From Chloroflexota bacterium (GTDB taxonomy: Bacteria > Chloroflexota > Anaerolineae > Promineifilales > Promineifilaceae), in contig JAGOMA010000008.1 of the NCBI GenBank assembly GCA_017993775.1, positions 118,821-182,820 of the forward strand: a DNA stretch of 64,000 bases, written 5' to 3'. A program made the translations under genes and the position numbers. The number at the start of each line of letters is the position of its first letter. Position 1 is the first letter of the stretch. The notes beneath the pieces were generated by a model. That model was not told the DNA's origin, ran no database searches, and saw only the letters and a list, made by a program, of their open reading frames with translations. This document shows, piece by piece, positions 1-8,275 of the stretch.

Positions 1-882
1 GGGCTGCCCCTGCTCAGTTCCGCCCAACTGCGCATCGTCATCGACACCATCGTCACCTCGCGCGATTCCATCCAAAACCAACCCGACCTGGTACAAAACT
101 TCCACAACGCCTGGTTTGCCACCCTGAAAGCCCAGGTAGAAGATTTTGATACGGCCGCCAGCCAGATCGCCGCCTGGGGCCACAACGATTGGAGCTTTAT
201 TTACCCAGAAACCGCCAGCGGCGACTTTAACGCCTGGCTGGAAAGCGTCGCCCAGGCAGATTTAGGCGACAATGCCTTTGTGATGCGCGACATGCGCCCC
301 ATCATCGACCGGCTCAACATCGCCCGGCGCGTTTGGGCCGCCTCCGACGTACCCGTCCCCTCCGACACCGTAGACAATCTGGTCAATCCCGGCTTCGTGA
401 TCCGCGCCGCCGAGCAAGCTGGCTTGCAGCCCAATGGCAACCCGGTTAATAACACCTTTTCCATTTCGCAGCAGCTAGACCTGAGCGGCGTCACTTCTTC
501 AGCCTCAGAAACTCTGGTTGTGCTGCCCTGCCGCACCTTCACCTTCCTACCCGAATCGACCGAGCTAACGCTGGAGTCGCGACGCATTTTGGATAATTGT
601 GTTGTGCCCACGTTGTCCCAAAGCGTGGGTTTGTTCCTAAAAGTGGTAGGCTCCTCGGCGTGGCCGGCCAACAACCCACCCTACACCGAAACCGATATTT
701 TAGAAGTAGCCGAAGGGCGCGCGCAGTCGGTTGTCGATTATTTGGTGAGCAAGGGCATTGATCCGGCCCGCTTCATCATCGAGGCCGCTCTGCCGCCAGA
801 AGACCACCGCAACACCAGCGATGCGAATCTGCAAGCCGCCGACCGCTACGTGGAACTGACTCTGATTACGGTGGGACGCTAA
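1..882 (+). CDS. Solute-binding/OmpA-like domain protein (5' truncated)
   Basis: The frame is open from the first base, so the N-terminus lies outside the window; the stop is TAA at 880-882. About 293 residues are visible. The first 170 look like the last part of a periplasmic-type solute-binding fold (NMT1/phosphate-binding style), with aromatic-rich helical text and no catalytic motif. The last 110 residues form an OmpA-C-like peptidoglycan-binding domain: a beta strand (FTFLPESTELT), a long helix, and the segment AEGRAQSVVDYLVSKGIDPARF, which resembles the conserved core helix. It is probably exported and held at the cell wall. It precedes another solute-binding fusion by 63 bp, so the two probably act together. 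The domain assignments are family inference; the ligand is unknown. Confidence 0.7.
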   Translation, partial: GLPLLSSAQLRIVIDTIVTSRDSIQNQPDLVQNFHNAWFATLKAQVEDFDTAASQIAAWGHNDWSFIYPETASGDFNAWLESVAQADLGDNAFVMRDMRPIIDRLNIARRVWAASDVPVPSDTVDNLVNPGFVIRAAEQAGLQPNGNPVNNTFSISQQLDLSGVTSSASETLVVLPCRTFTFLPESTELTLESRRILDNCVVPTLSQSVGLFLKVVGSSAWPANNPPYTETDILEVAEGRAQSVVDYLVSKGIDPARFIIEAALPPEDHRNTSDANLQAADRYVELTLITVGR

Positions 883-897
883 GTAATAAGTGAGCAG

Positions 898-931
898 AAA
901 CCCCAAGGGTTTCGGAAAACCCTTGGGGTTT
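898..931. repeat. Palindromic intergenic element, family A copy 1
   Basis: Perfect 15-bp inverted arms (AAACCCCAAGGGTTT at 898-912 and its complement at 917-931) around a 4-nt loop. It sits between two co-oriented genes with no U-run after it, so it is a repeat element and not an obvious terminator. It is the shortest copy of the CCC(C/T)AAGGGTTT family found across the window. Confidence 0.85.
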
Positions 932-945
932 GTGGAGACCAAACT

Positions 946-2619
946 ATGAAACGTTTGCAACGTTATCGCGGGCTGTGGCTGTTTGTTGGGTTATTGGGAC
1001 TCACGGCCGTTGCCTGCCAGCTAGGCGGCGTCGGCCAATCTGATACGCCCGACACACCCAACATCCCCAACAACGCGACCATCGTCACCGTGGTCGCCAA
1101 CAACAGCCTCGTCCCCTGGCTGAACCAGGCCGCCGCCGAGTTTAATGCCAGCGAACCGAAAACGGCCGTCGACCAACCCGTTTACGTCACAATCCAGGGT
1201 CAGGAATCTGGCCAATTCATCACCGACCTGGCCAATGGGGCCATCGAACCGCCGGCCATTTGGATACCCGACAGCCCGGTCTGGACCAACGTCCTGGCCG
1301 ACAAGGGCAACGACGCCTATCAGAGCAACTGCGTCAGCATCGCCGAAAGCCCATTGGTCATCGCCACCTGGCGTAACGTGGCCGAATCGCTGGGCTGGCC
1401 CGGGTACGCGCTGGGCTGGTTGGACTTTGGCAGCCTGGCCCAGGACCCATCAGCCTGGAATTACTACACCGGCGGCGATTATGGCGCTAATTTGCGCCTG
1501 AGCCACACGCATCCCGGTCTTTCCGGCGCAGGCGCGAGTACGCTGCTGGCCTTGGTACAGTCGGCGCAGCGACAAGCGCGAGCCGTTACCGTGGACGAGA
1601 TCAATTTGCCCATTGTGCAGGCGTCCGTAGGGGCATTTGAGAGCGCAGTGACCTCGTTTGCCAGCGACCCATACACGCTGGCGCGAACCATGCAAGAACG
1701 CGGCCCCAGCTATTTGGGCGCAGCAGTGATGTATGAAAGTGATGCGGTAAGCAGCGGTCAGGGGGAAATCGTGCCGATTTACCCGTTGGAAGGCACGTTT
1801 GTAGCCACCCATCCGGCCTGCCTCAACCAGCAGTCGGCAGAACAGGAGGCGGCTAAATTGTTTCGGGATTATTTATTGAGTGATGCGGGTCAGGTGACGG
1901 CCGTTTCCCATGCGCTGCGTCCCGTCAAAGCCAACACCCCCATCACCGCGCCGCTCACCGCCGACAACGGCGTAGACATGGCCCAACCGGCCATCATTTT
2001 TGGCGAACCCAATGTGCAGACTGTCTACGCCATTCAAGATGTCTGGCAAAACGCCCGCAAAGACGTCAATCTGGTCATGCTGCTAGACACCTCCGGCAGT
2101 ATGCGCGGCAGCAAAATCGACAGCATGCGCGAAGCGGCCGTGCAATTTGTGGCGCAAATGGGTGATGAAGACCGCCTGACCATCATCGCCTTCAGCACCG
2201 AACCAAATTTGTTGGTGGAAGGTATTCAAGTCGGGCCAAACCGCAACAAATTGACCAACGCCATTCGTGATCTGGATGCCTACGGCGATACAACCCTGTT
2301 CGATGCCATCGGCGACGGGGCGACCAGTATTGCGCGCACCAACAATTCATCCATGACCAACGCCATGGTAGTTTTGTCTGATGGGCAAGATACACGCAGC
2401 TACCGTTACAGCTTCAACCAGGATTTGATCGACACCGCGACCGGCAACAACACGACCATTTTCACCATCGCCTACGGCGGCGACGCCGACGAAGGCGTGT
2501 TAGGCCAACTGGCCATCAGCGGCAACGGCAACTTTTACCGGGGCGATGAGGCAAGTATCGCCGCCATTTACGATGAGATGTCGGCTGCTTTTGGCGGCAG
2601 CGTGGGAGTGGGGCGGTAG
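946..2619 (+). CDS. Lipoprotein: solute-binding domain fused to von Willebrand A domain
   Basis: 557 residues. A signal peptide with lipobox TAVAC predicts lipidation at Cys24, so the protein is likely surface-anchored. Residues about 45-330 read as an extracellular solute-binding (ABC-type) domain. Residues about 375-550 are a VWA domain with an intact MIDAS: D-T-S-G-S at 381-385, a downstream Thr in GDTTLFDAIGDG, and SDGQD. VWA domains bind metal and mediate protein-protein contacts. No permease or ATPase lies nearby, so a transport role is doubtful; a sensing or adhesion role with the upstream OmpA-type fusion is an inference. The gene ends at a strong hairpin. Confidence 0.8.
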   Translation: MKRLQRYRGLWLFVGLLGLTAVACQLGGVGQSDTPDTPNIPNNATIVTVVANNSLVPWLNQAAAEFNASEPKTAVDQPVYVTIQGQESGQFITDLANGAIEPPAIWIPDSPVWTNVLADKGNDAYQSNCVSIAESPLVIATWRNVAESLGWPGYALGWLDFGSLAQDPSAWNYYTGGDYGANLRLSHTHPGLSGAGASTLLALVQSAQRQARAVTVDEINLPIVQASVGAFESAVTSFASDPYTLARTMQERGPSYLGAAVMYESDAVSSGQGEIVPIYPLEGTFVATHPACLNQQSAEQEAAKLFRDYLLSDAGQVTAVSHALRPVKANTPITAPLTADNGVDMAQPAIIFGEPNVQTVYAIQDVWQNARKDVNLVMLLDTSGSMRGSKIDSMREAAVQFVAQMGDEDRLTIIAFSTEPNLLVEGIQVGPNRNKLTNAIRDLDAYGDTTLFDAIGDGATSIARTNNSSMTNAMVVLSDGQDTRSYRYSFNQDLIDTATGNNTTIFTIAYGGDADEGVLGQLAISGNGNFYRGDEASIAAIYDEMSAAFGGSVGVGR

Positions 2620-2641
2620 GGAAGATTTGCGATTTACAATT

Positions 2642-2685
2642 AGAGACTGGAGAGTGGTGATTTCAGTTACCACTCTCCAGTCTCT
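2642..2685. terminator. Bidirectional terminator-like inverted repeat
   Basis: Perfect 16-bp arms (AGAGACTGGAGAGTGG at 2642-2657, complement at 2670-2685) with a 12-nt loop, followed by TTT. It lies between convergent genes ending at 2619 and 2698. It belongs to the GAGA(C/T)TGG repeat family also seen near 5.4, 23.3 and 45.8 kb. Confidence 0.7.
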
Positions 2686-2697
2686 TTACCTTCTGCC

Positions 2698-3270
2698 TTA
2701 TTCCTGCACTTCCAATTTAACCCACTGCACCACGGCCGTTTCCCCCTCCCCATAATTTTCTCCCACCAACCCCACCTGGCTGGTCATGTTACCCACTTCG
2801 CCGGCCCATAACAGCTCGCGGTTGATGCGCACGGATACACCGCCGTGGCCTTCCACCCCGCCCACATTCAACCAGATCTCGTTCGGTTCTGCGCCGGTGT
2901 GTACATGCGGCCAGGGCTGCCAGGGCACCACGGCCGTTTCCCCCACACGCACCGCTACAAACCCCAACGGCGAAACCAACACCGTCACCGCGTCGCCAAT
3001 GATCAGGCCATAAGCCACATCCGGTTCGCCGAATTTGTGAACGGCCGTCAGGCGCACGGTGTAATTGGTAGTCGGCAACGGTTCGTCCAGCCAGGTCAGG
3101 AACGGGCGGTCAGGGGAGAGCGTTGTGGGGGATGGCAACGGCCGTTCTCCCACCATCACCCCATTCACCGGCGGATCAAACACACCGGCGCTGATCAGGG
3201 CAGCCCCAATCGCCAGCGCCGCCAGCAGCAGCAGCGCCAGCCAGGGCAGCGAGCGCCCACGCTCAGACAA
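2698..3270 (-). CDS. Single-pass membrane-anchored hypothetical protein
   Basis: I do not recognise the family. I place the start at TTG 3270, which overlaps the stop of the upstream oxidoreductase and has GAGG six bases ahead; a longer TTG start at 3297 is possible. A short basic N-terminus is followed by a hydrophobic helix (LPWLALLLLAALAIGAAL) and then about 150 extracellular residues rich in Val, Pro and Thr that read as beta-sandwich. The coding overlap with the FAD oxidoreductase suggests translational coupling. No catalytic motif is visible. Confidence 0.6.
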   Translation of the reverse strand: MSERGRSLPWLALLLLAALAIGAALISAGVFDPPVNGVMVGERPLPSPTTLSPDRPFLTWLDEPLPTTNYTVRLTAVHKFGEPDVAYGLIIGDAVTVLVSPLGFVAVRVGETAVVPWQPWPHVHTGAEPNEIWLNVGGVEGHGGVSVRINRELLWAGEVGNMTSQVGLVGENYGEGETAVVQWVKLEVQE

Positions 3271-4471
3271 AACGCGCCTCAAACAACGCTCGCTCAAACG
3301 CCAACGGCCAGCCGCCGGTTTGCATCAAATTAGCCGCCAGCCAGCCCAACGTGTCTGAGCTTTTGGCCGATGTGCCATTGCCCCCGGCGGCCACATACAC
3401 CCGATCCGTCAGTTGGTCCACGTAGGGTTTGCCGTGCGCCGTGTAAGCCACCAGGCAGCGGTGCGTCGTGGCAGCCTCAATCTGCAAGCCGGGGATCATC
3501 TCTTCCAGGGCGGCGCGAATCGGCTCTTCCATGACGGCGCTGTCTCCGGCGATCATCCACTTGCGCATGGCCTCCAGGTCGGGCAACCATTGATCGGCCC
3601 GCGTGTTGCAGCCGATTTTCAGGTAAGCACGGCCGTCTGGATACACAATCGGCGGCAGCAAATAAATACTGTCAATATCTGGCGAATCAATCTGGTACAG
3701 CACGGTGGGCAAGCCGCGCAGGCGGGCCGCCTCCGCTTCCGACAGCCGCGCCAGCAAAATCGTCTCGCTTTTTACGCGCAAATCCAACTTACGCGGCAGC
3801 AGATCGTAGCAGTTGGCAAAGGCTCCGGCGGCAATGAGGGCTTTGCGCGCCCACAAGACGCGCCCGGTTTCGGTCAAGATTTCCACAGCGTGGGCATGGG
3901 GCATCACGGCCGTTACCGTCTCGGCCACCACCCACGCGCCTTGCTGCGCGGCGATGGTCACCTGGGCTTGCAGCAGCCCGCGCGGATTAATGTACCCGGC
4001 CGGCGGCGGCTCTAACAAGCCATGACAATTCGGTGGAAAGTGCAAACGGCCGTCCGCCTGTTCCAGTTCCAGGGATGTGGCGTAGAGAGAAAAATCAAGG
4101 CTAAAGCGCTGGCCAACAGCCGCCACAGCAGCCAGAAAAGCCACGTCACGGCCGTGCGGCGCGACATACAATCCGCCAACAGGCCAATAAAATGACACGC
4201 CGCTGGTTTTTTCCAGGTAGGCATACTGGCCGATGGCCCGTTGCGCCAGCGCCGACCAGACGGCATCTTCGCTCAGGCGGCGGGTGATGCGTCCCTGGTC
4301 GTAATGGCTGGCAAAAACGCCGCGATGATTAGCCCAATCGGCCGGTTCGTCAGGGCCAACAAGGGCCACGTTGGGCGTAACCTGGCTCAGATACCGCGCC
4401 GCCGCCGCGCCCATCAGCCCTTTGCCAATGACCAGATAATCAAAAATATGGGAATTTGACCGGGTGTGCAT
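3263..4471 (-). CDS. FAD-dependent oxidoreductase (DAO family)
   Basis: 402 residues. The N-terminus carries a Rossmann FAD-binding strand-turn-helix, DYLVIGKGLMGAAAARYL, with the G-x-G-x-x-G pattern at about residues 16-21. The C-terminus has the second FAD contact region, VYVAAGGNGTSAKSSDTLG. Length and architecture fit the D-amino-acid/sarcosine oxidase-like (DAO) superfamily, which oxidises C-N bonds using FAD; the amine substrate cannot be told. The ATG start has TGGAGA seven bases upstream. It is the first gene of a two-gene leftward unit with the membrane protein at 2698, and its promoter region is shared with the divergent crotonase. Confidence 0.8.
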   Translation of the reverse strand: MHTRSNSHIFDYLVIGKGLMGAAAARYLSQVTPNVALVGPDEPADWANHRGVFASHYDQGRITRRLSEDAVWSALAQRAIGQYAYLEKTSGVSFYWPVGGLYVAPHGRDVAFLAAVAAVGQRFSLDFSLYATSLELEQADGRLHFPPNCHGLLEPPPAGYINPRGLLQAQVTIAAQQGAWVVAETVTAVMPHAHAVEILTETGRVLWARKALIAAGAFANCYDLLPRKLDLRVKSETILLARLSEAEAARLRGLPTVLYQIDSPDIDSIYLLPPIVYPDGRAYLKIGCNTRADQWLPDLEAMRKWMIAGDSAVMEEPIRAALEEMIPGLQIEAATTHRCLVAYTAHGKPYVDQLTDRVYVAAGGNGTSAKSSDTLGWLAANLMQTGGWPLAFERALFEARFV

Positions 4472-4646
4472 GAATGTTGTCTCCAGTAACGGCCGTTCTC
4501 CATTAAAATCTCGCCCTAAACAGCATCCTGACGGCCCATCTCAGCGCCAAGAATAGTCTAGCACTCCTACGGCTGGCGATAAACGGCCGTTTCCCTTTTT
4601 TACGATTGTTTCACTCTTGCCCCTGTTTTTGTTACACTCGGAAGTT

Positions 4647-5435
4647 ATGAAGAAGCCAATCGAGTATCATGTTCAGGAAAATGGCACGGCCGTGCTGCGA
4701 ATCAATCGACCAGAAGCGCGAAATGCGCTGAATTGGGCGGCCCAAGAAGCGTTTGCCGCCGCGGTGGACCAGGCCGCCCACAATGCCCGCCTCCGGGTGT
4801 TGATTGTTACCGGCAGCGGCGAGCGGGCGTTTGCCGCCGGAGCCGATCTGAAAGAACTGAGCCGCCATCCGGAAGCGGCCGCCGGTGAACGGTTAAACCG
4901 GATCATGAGCGGCGCGTTGGCGCAGTTAGCCGAACTGCCGCTGCCGGTGATTGCCGCCATCAACGGCGATGCCTTTGGCGGCGGCTGCGAAATCATCACC
5001 GCCTGCGATCTGCGCATCGCTGCCGCCCATGTGCGCTTCAGCTTTGCTCAGGTGAAAAACGCGCTGACCAGCGGTTGGGGCGGCACAGGCCGGCTGGTGC
5101 AGCTTATTGGTCAGAGCCGGGCCATCGAACTGATGTTGACGGCGCGGCTTTTTGACGTGGAGGAAGCGCGCCAAATCGGCCTGGTACACCGCGTCACGCC
5201 GCCCGGCACAGATGTCCTGGCCGCCGCTCTGGCCTGGGCCGACGACCTGATACAGTTCTCGCGCGGGGCGTTGGCCGCGAATAAGGCGTTGGCGCATACG
5301 GCCGTTCACCAATCCCTCGCCGACACCAACCGCCTGGAAAGCGAGCTGTTTGTGTCTCTTTGGCCCCAACCCGATCACCTGGAAGCGCTGCAAGCCTTCA
5401 TGGAAAAACGCAAACCGGAATTTAATCGGGAGTAG
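4647..5435 (+). CDS. Enoyl-CoA hydratase/isomerase family protein
   Basis: 262 residues from ATG 4647; an upstream TTG extension at 4617 is less likely. It has the crotonase fold: the oxyanion-hole segments GERAFAAGADLKEL (about 58-71) and INGDAFGGGCE (about 105-115). Glu115 in GGGCE matches the first catalytic Glu of FadB-type hydratases. The second catalytic Glu, expected 20 residues later, is Gln135 (FAQVKNAL). This favours an isomerase, a hydrolase or an altered activity over a standard hydratase. The family acts on acyl-CoA thioesters in the cytoplasm. It may be co-transcribed with the following methyltransferase. Confidence 0.85.
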   Translation: MKKPIEYHVQENGTAVLRINRPEARNALNWAAQEAFAAAVDQAAHNARLRVLIVTGSGERAFAAGADLKELSRHPEAAAGERLNRIMSGALAQLAELPLPVIAAINGDAFGGGCEIITACDLRIAAAHVRFSFAQVKNALTSGWGGTGRLVQLIGQSRAIELMLTARLFDVEEARQIGLVHRVTPPGTDVLAAALAWADDLIQFSRGALAANKALAHTAVHQSLADTNRLESELFVSLWPQPDHLEALQAFMEKRKPEFNRE

Positions 5436-5497
5436 GGGATTAAGGGTTGGGAGAATCTCCAATCTCCAATCCCCAGTCCCAAAAGTTCTTGAAATCT

Positions 5498-6280
5498 ATG
5501 TACAATCAAATTGCCCACTACTACGATTTAACCCACGATAATTTAGCCGACGATGTGGCATTGGTCCTGGCGCTGGCGCGGGCAGCCGACGGGCCGATCT
5601 TGGAATTGGGCTGTGGCAGTGGGCGGCTGTTACGGCCGTTAGCCAGCGCCGGTTTCACCGTAACCGGCATCGATAATTCGCCGGTTATGTTGGCGCGAGC
5701 AGAAGCGCGATTTGCAGAGGAAGAAACGGCCGTGCGCCAGCGCGTCACTCTGGCGGCCGGCGACATGACCAACCTTTCGCTGCCCGACGACGCAAAATTT
5801 TCTCTGGCGATCATCCCTTACAACACCCTGCTCCACCTGGATTCTGACCAAACAGCGCTGGCGCTGCGGGGGATTCGCAGGGTGTTGGCGGGAAACGGCC
5901 GTCTCTTCATCGACCTCATCAACCCCCTGGCCATCGCCAGCACGCCCAACGACCAGACGTTAACGCTGGAAACCATCTTCACCGACCCGGCCAATGGGCG
6001 CACGGTGCTTCAGATGGCCGCCAACCGCCTGGACGAAGCCGCCCAAACACTGCACGTCACCTGGATTTATGACGCCTCGCCGCCGGAAGGCGGCCCCATC
6101 CACCGCACCATCGCCCAGGCAGATTACCATTACCTCTATCCCCACCAGTTGGAGCTGCTGCTGCAAGAAGCCGGATTCCGCCTCCACAGCCTGACCGGCA
6201 GCTACGATGGCGACCCATTCGACGAAGAGAGCGAACGGTTGCTCATTTTGGCGCAGTTTGCGGCGCAAAAAAAGCCGTAA
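5498..6280 (+). CDS. Class I SAM-dependent methyltransferase
   Basis: 260 residues from ATG 5498. The frame extends upstream, but that part lies in an intergenic repeat and is unlikely to be coding. The N-terminus IAHYYDLTHDN is typical of UbiE/Tam-like methyltransferases. Motif I is ILELGCGSGRLL (about 34-45), the acidic residue after strand 2 is in VTGIDNSP, and motif III-like text NTLLHLDSD follows. It transfers a methyl group from SAM to an unknown small molecule. The C-terminal half carries antiparallel strand text. It follows the crotonase by 62 bp and ends near a convergent hairpin. Confidence 0.8.
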   Translation: MYNQIAHYYDLTHDNLADDVALVLALARAADGPILELGCGSGRLLRPLASAGFTVTGIDNSPVMLARAEARFAEEETAVRQRVTLAAGDMTNLSLPDDAKFSLAIIPYNTLLHLDSDQTALALRGIRRVLAGNGRLFIDLINPLAIASTPNDQTLTLETIFTDPANGRTVLQMAANRLDEAAQTLHVTWIYDASPPEGGPIHRTIAQADYHYLYPHQLELLLQEAGFRLHSLTGSYDGDPFDEESERLLILAQFAAQKKP

Positions 6281-6314
6281 GCCATGCCTGGCCTACGGCT
6301 GATAATTTATAAGA

Positions 6315-6374
6315 AGACCCCAAGGGTTTGACACCCAAATAATCCAAATTCTCAGGAGCAAACCCTTGGGGTCT
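6315..6374. repeat. Palindromic intergenic element, family A copy 2
   Basis: Perfect 15-bp arms (AGACCCCAAGGGTTT at 6315-6329, complement at 6360-6374) with a 30-nt loop, between convergent genes ending at 6280 and 6379. It could act as a bidirectional terminator, but its copies elsewhere show that it is a dispersed element. Confidence 0.8.
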
Positions 6375-6378
6375 ATCG

Positions 6379-7371
6379 TTACGATATCGTCAGGTCAATG
6401 CCCGGTTTAGGGTCGGCCGCAGCCAATTTGAAGCGTACAAAGACCAGGGGAGCGTAATACGTGATCCAGATACCCACCAGAAAATAACGCAAAATGCGCA
6501 GGGGAACGGCTAACCACAAGGGATCGCTGGGGAAAATTGCGTCTAACCCAGCCCACAGGGCAATGGCCACAGCCATCCCCAGCACGTATCGGCCAATCCG
6601 CCGCCCGATATCACCCTCACTGCGGAAGCGAATCCGGCTGGACTCCAATAACAAACCAATGCCCGCGCCGAGTAACACGCCAACGGCCGTAGCCACGCCT
6701 TCCAATCCCGCCAATTCCGCCTCTGGAATATACGCTGCCCAGGACACCGTCAGATCCGGCGCTCCAATGATGAGGCGTACAACCACATAAATCGCCGCGT
6801 AAACCACCGGAACCAATACGGCAACCATCAGCTTAAAGCCTAAAATACGCTGACCGAAATTTTTCGCAAAGTATTGCTGCCAAAATAAAAAGCCCAGCAG
6901 CAGCAAGCCACTGACCAAAAAACCGACGATGACATCGTGGATAAAATGAGAACCCAGATACACACGGCTCACAGCCATCAGGATAATCATAATGACGGCC
7001 AGCAGCCAGGCCCACCAGCGCCGAATCCAACCGGCCATAAATAAATAAGTTAATGTTGCCAACTGCACATGCCCACTGGGCACGCCGTAACTCGTTTCTT
7101 CCCATAACATGACGTTGGGATCAAACCAGAACGGCCGTGGCCCGCGAAAAGCATGTTTCAGCAGCGGGTTCAAAGCGTTGGTCAGCAGAAACAAGTACGC
7201 AAACAACTTGCCCATAGATTTATGGATGCACCAATAAACCAACGGAAACAGCGCCAAATAAAATTGTTCCAATCCCAGGGTGCTAATCAGGGAGAAAAAA
7301 CCGGCAAGCTGAGGAAAATTGTCTTGCAGCCACTTCGTTGCATTCAGTCCCATCTCATAAAGTGGGTCCAT
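6379..7371 (-). CDS. PAP2-family membrane phosphatase
   Basis: 330 residues. ATG 7371 is chosen because AGGAGG lies seven bases upstream; an ORF extension to 7437 has no such site. The three PAP2 signatures are present: KHAFRGPRP, YGVPSGHVQ and SRVYLGSHFIHDV, with the catalytic His and Arg residues intact. Seven or more hydrophobic segments make it an integral membrane protein. Members dephosphorylate lipid phosphates such as undecaprenyl pyrophosphate or phosphatidate at the outer face of the membrane. The C-terminal 130 residues add extra membrane helices beyond the PAP2 core. It is transcribed away from the two-component pair. Confidence 0.85.
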   Translation of the reverse strand: MDPLYEMGLNATKWLQDNFPQLAGFFSLISTLGLEQFYLALFPLVYWCIHKSMGKLFAYLFLLTNALNPLLKHAFRGPRPFWFDPNVMLWEETSYGVPSGHVQLATLTYLFMAGWIRRWWAWLLAVIMIILMAVSRVYLGSHFIHDVIVGFLVSGLLLLGFLFWQQYFAKNFGQRILGFKLMVAVLVPVVYAAIYVVVRLIIGAPDLTVSWAAYIPEAELAGLEGVATAVGVLLGAGIGLLLESSRIRFRSEGDIGRRIGRYVLGMAVAIALWAGLDAIFPSDPLWLAVPLRILRYFLVGIWITYYAPLVFVRFKLAAADPKPGIDLTIS

Positions 7372-7533
7372 GTGCTTCCTCCTGTTTTCAATTGTTTTAA
7401 CATAAACCTCTTCCCGAACAAGATTGTAGCCTTGCAAGTTCCATCAAGTCAACCATTCCCCAAAAACAGGGGGCGGGGACATTTGCTTTCGCTGAGAATT
7501 TGCGCGAAACGGCCGTCTAACCACCCCCCTCTA

Positions 7534-7561
7534 TTGCGTACTTGCCTGGTCAGTTTATAAT
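7534..7561 (+). promoter_or_regulatory. Candidate sigma-70-type promoter for the response regulator
   Basis: TTGCGT at 7534-7539 and a perfect TATAAT at 7556-7561 are separated by 16 bp, 29 bp before the regulator start. GGAGGG at 7580-7585 is a good ribosome-binding site. The -10 box is strong; the -35 is two bases off consensus. Confidence 0.5.
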
Positions 7562-7590
7562 CTGTACATGAACCTGATTGGAGGGTATGT

Positions 7591-8268
7591 ATGTCAGCTA
7601 GAATTTTAGTAGTAGAAGATGAAGATCGAATTCGCCAATTCTTACAACGCGGCCTTACATTTGAAGGTTATCGCGTTGACGCCGCCGCCGATGGCCAAAC
7701 AGGCCTCGACCTGGCGCGCGAAAATCCGCCTGACCTGGTCCTTTTGGATCTGATGCTGCCGGGCATGAACGGCCTGGAAGTTTGCCGCCGCATCCGCGCG
7801 GCCAGCGAAGTGCCCATTCTCATGCTCACAGCCAAAGAAACCATCGAAGATCGCGTCGTCGGCCTGGATGCCGGCGCCGATGATTACCTCGTCAAGCCCT
7901 TTGCCTTCGACGAATTGGTGGCCCGTGTCCGCGCTTTGCTGCGCCGCGCCCAGCCCACCAAGCCCCAGGTCTACCGCTTTGCCGATTTGGAATTAGACAC
8001 CGGCACGCGCCAGGGCAAACGCGGCGAGCGCAGTTTTGACCTGACAGCCAAAGAGTACGAGCTTTTGGAACTGTTCATGCGCCACCCACGCCAGGTACTC
8101 ACCCGTGAAGTTATTTTTGATCGCGTTTGGAATTACGATTTTGGCGGCGAAAGCAACATTATCGAGGTATACGTGCGCTATCTGCGCCAAAAAACCGAAT
8201 CCGACGGTCAAACACGGCTGATCCATACCGTGCGCGGCATCGGGTACGTCCTACGCGAAGAAGCCTGA
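7591..8268 (+). CDS. OmpR/PhoB-family response regulator
   Basis: 225 residues. The receiver domain (about 1-118) has the acidic pair Asp10/Asp12, phospho-acceptor Asp53 in [13 protein letters not shown], Thr80 and Lys102 in VKPF. The C-terminal half is a winged-helix DNA-binding domain ending in [16 protein letters not shown], the classic OmpR wing. It is a transcription factor phosphorylated by the kinase encoded 7 bp downstream. The target genes are not evident. Confidence 0.95.
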   Translation: MSARILVVEDEDRIRQFLQRGLTFEGYRVDAAADGQTGLDLARENPPDLVLLDLMLPGMNGLEVCRRIRAASEVPILMLTAKETIEDRVVGLDAGADDYLVKPFAFDELVARVRALLRRAQPTKPQVYRFADLELDTGTRQGKRGERSFDLTAKEYELLELFMRHPRQVLTREVIFDRVWNYDFGGESNIIEVYVRYLRQKTESDGQTRLIHTVRGIGYVLREEA

Positions 8269-8275
8269 TTAACCC

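Noticed and set aside
2698..3297. TTG start at 3297 for the membrane protein
   Set aside because: TTG 3270 has a better-placed GAGG; the longer form overlaps the upstream gene by 35 bp. It is kept as an alternative in the entry.
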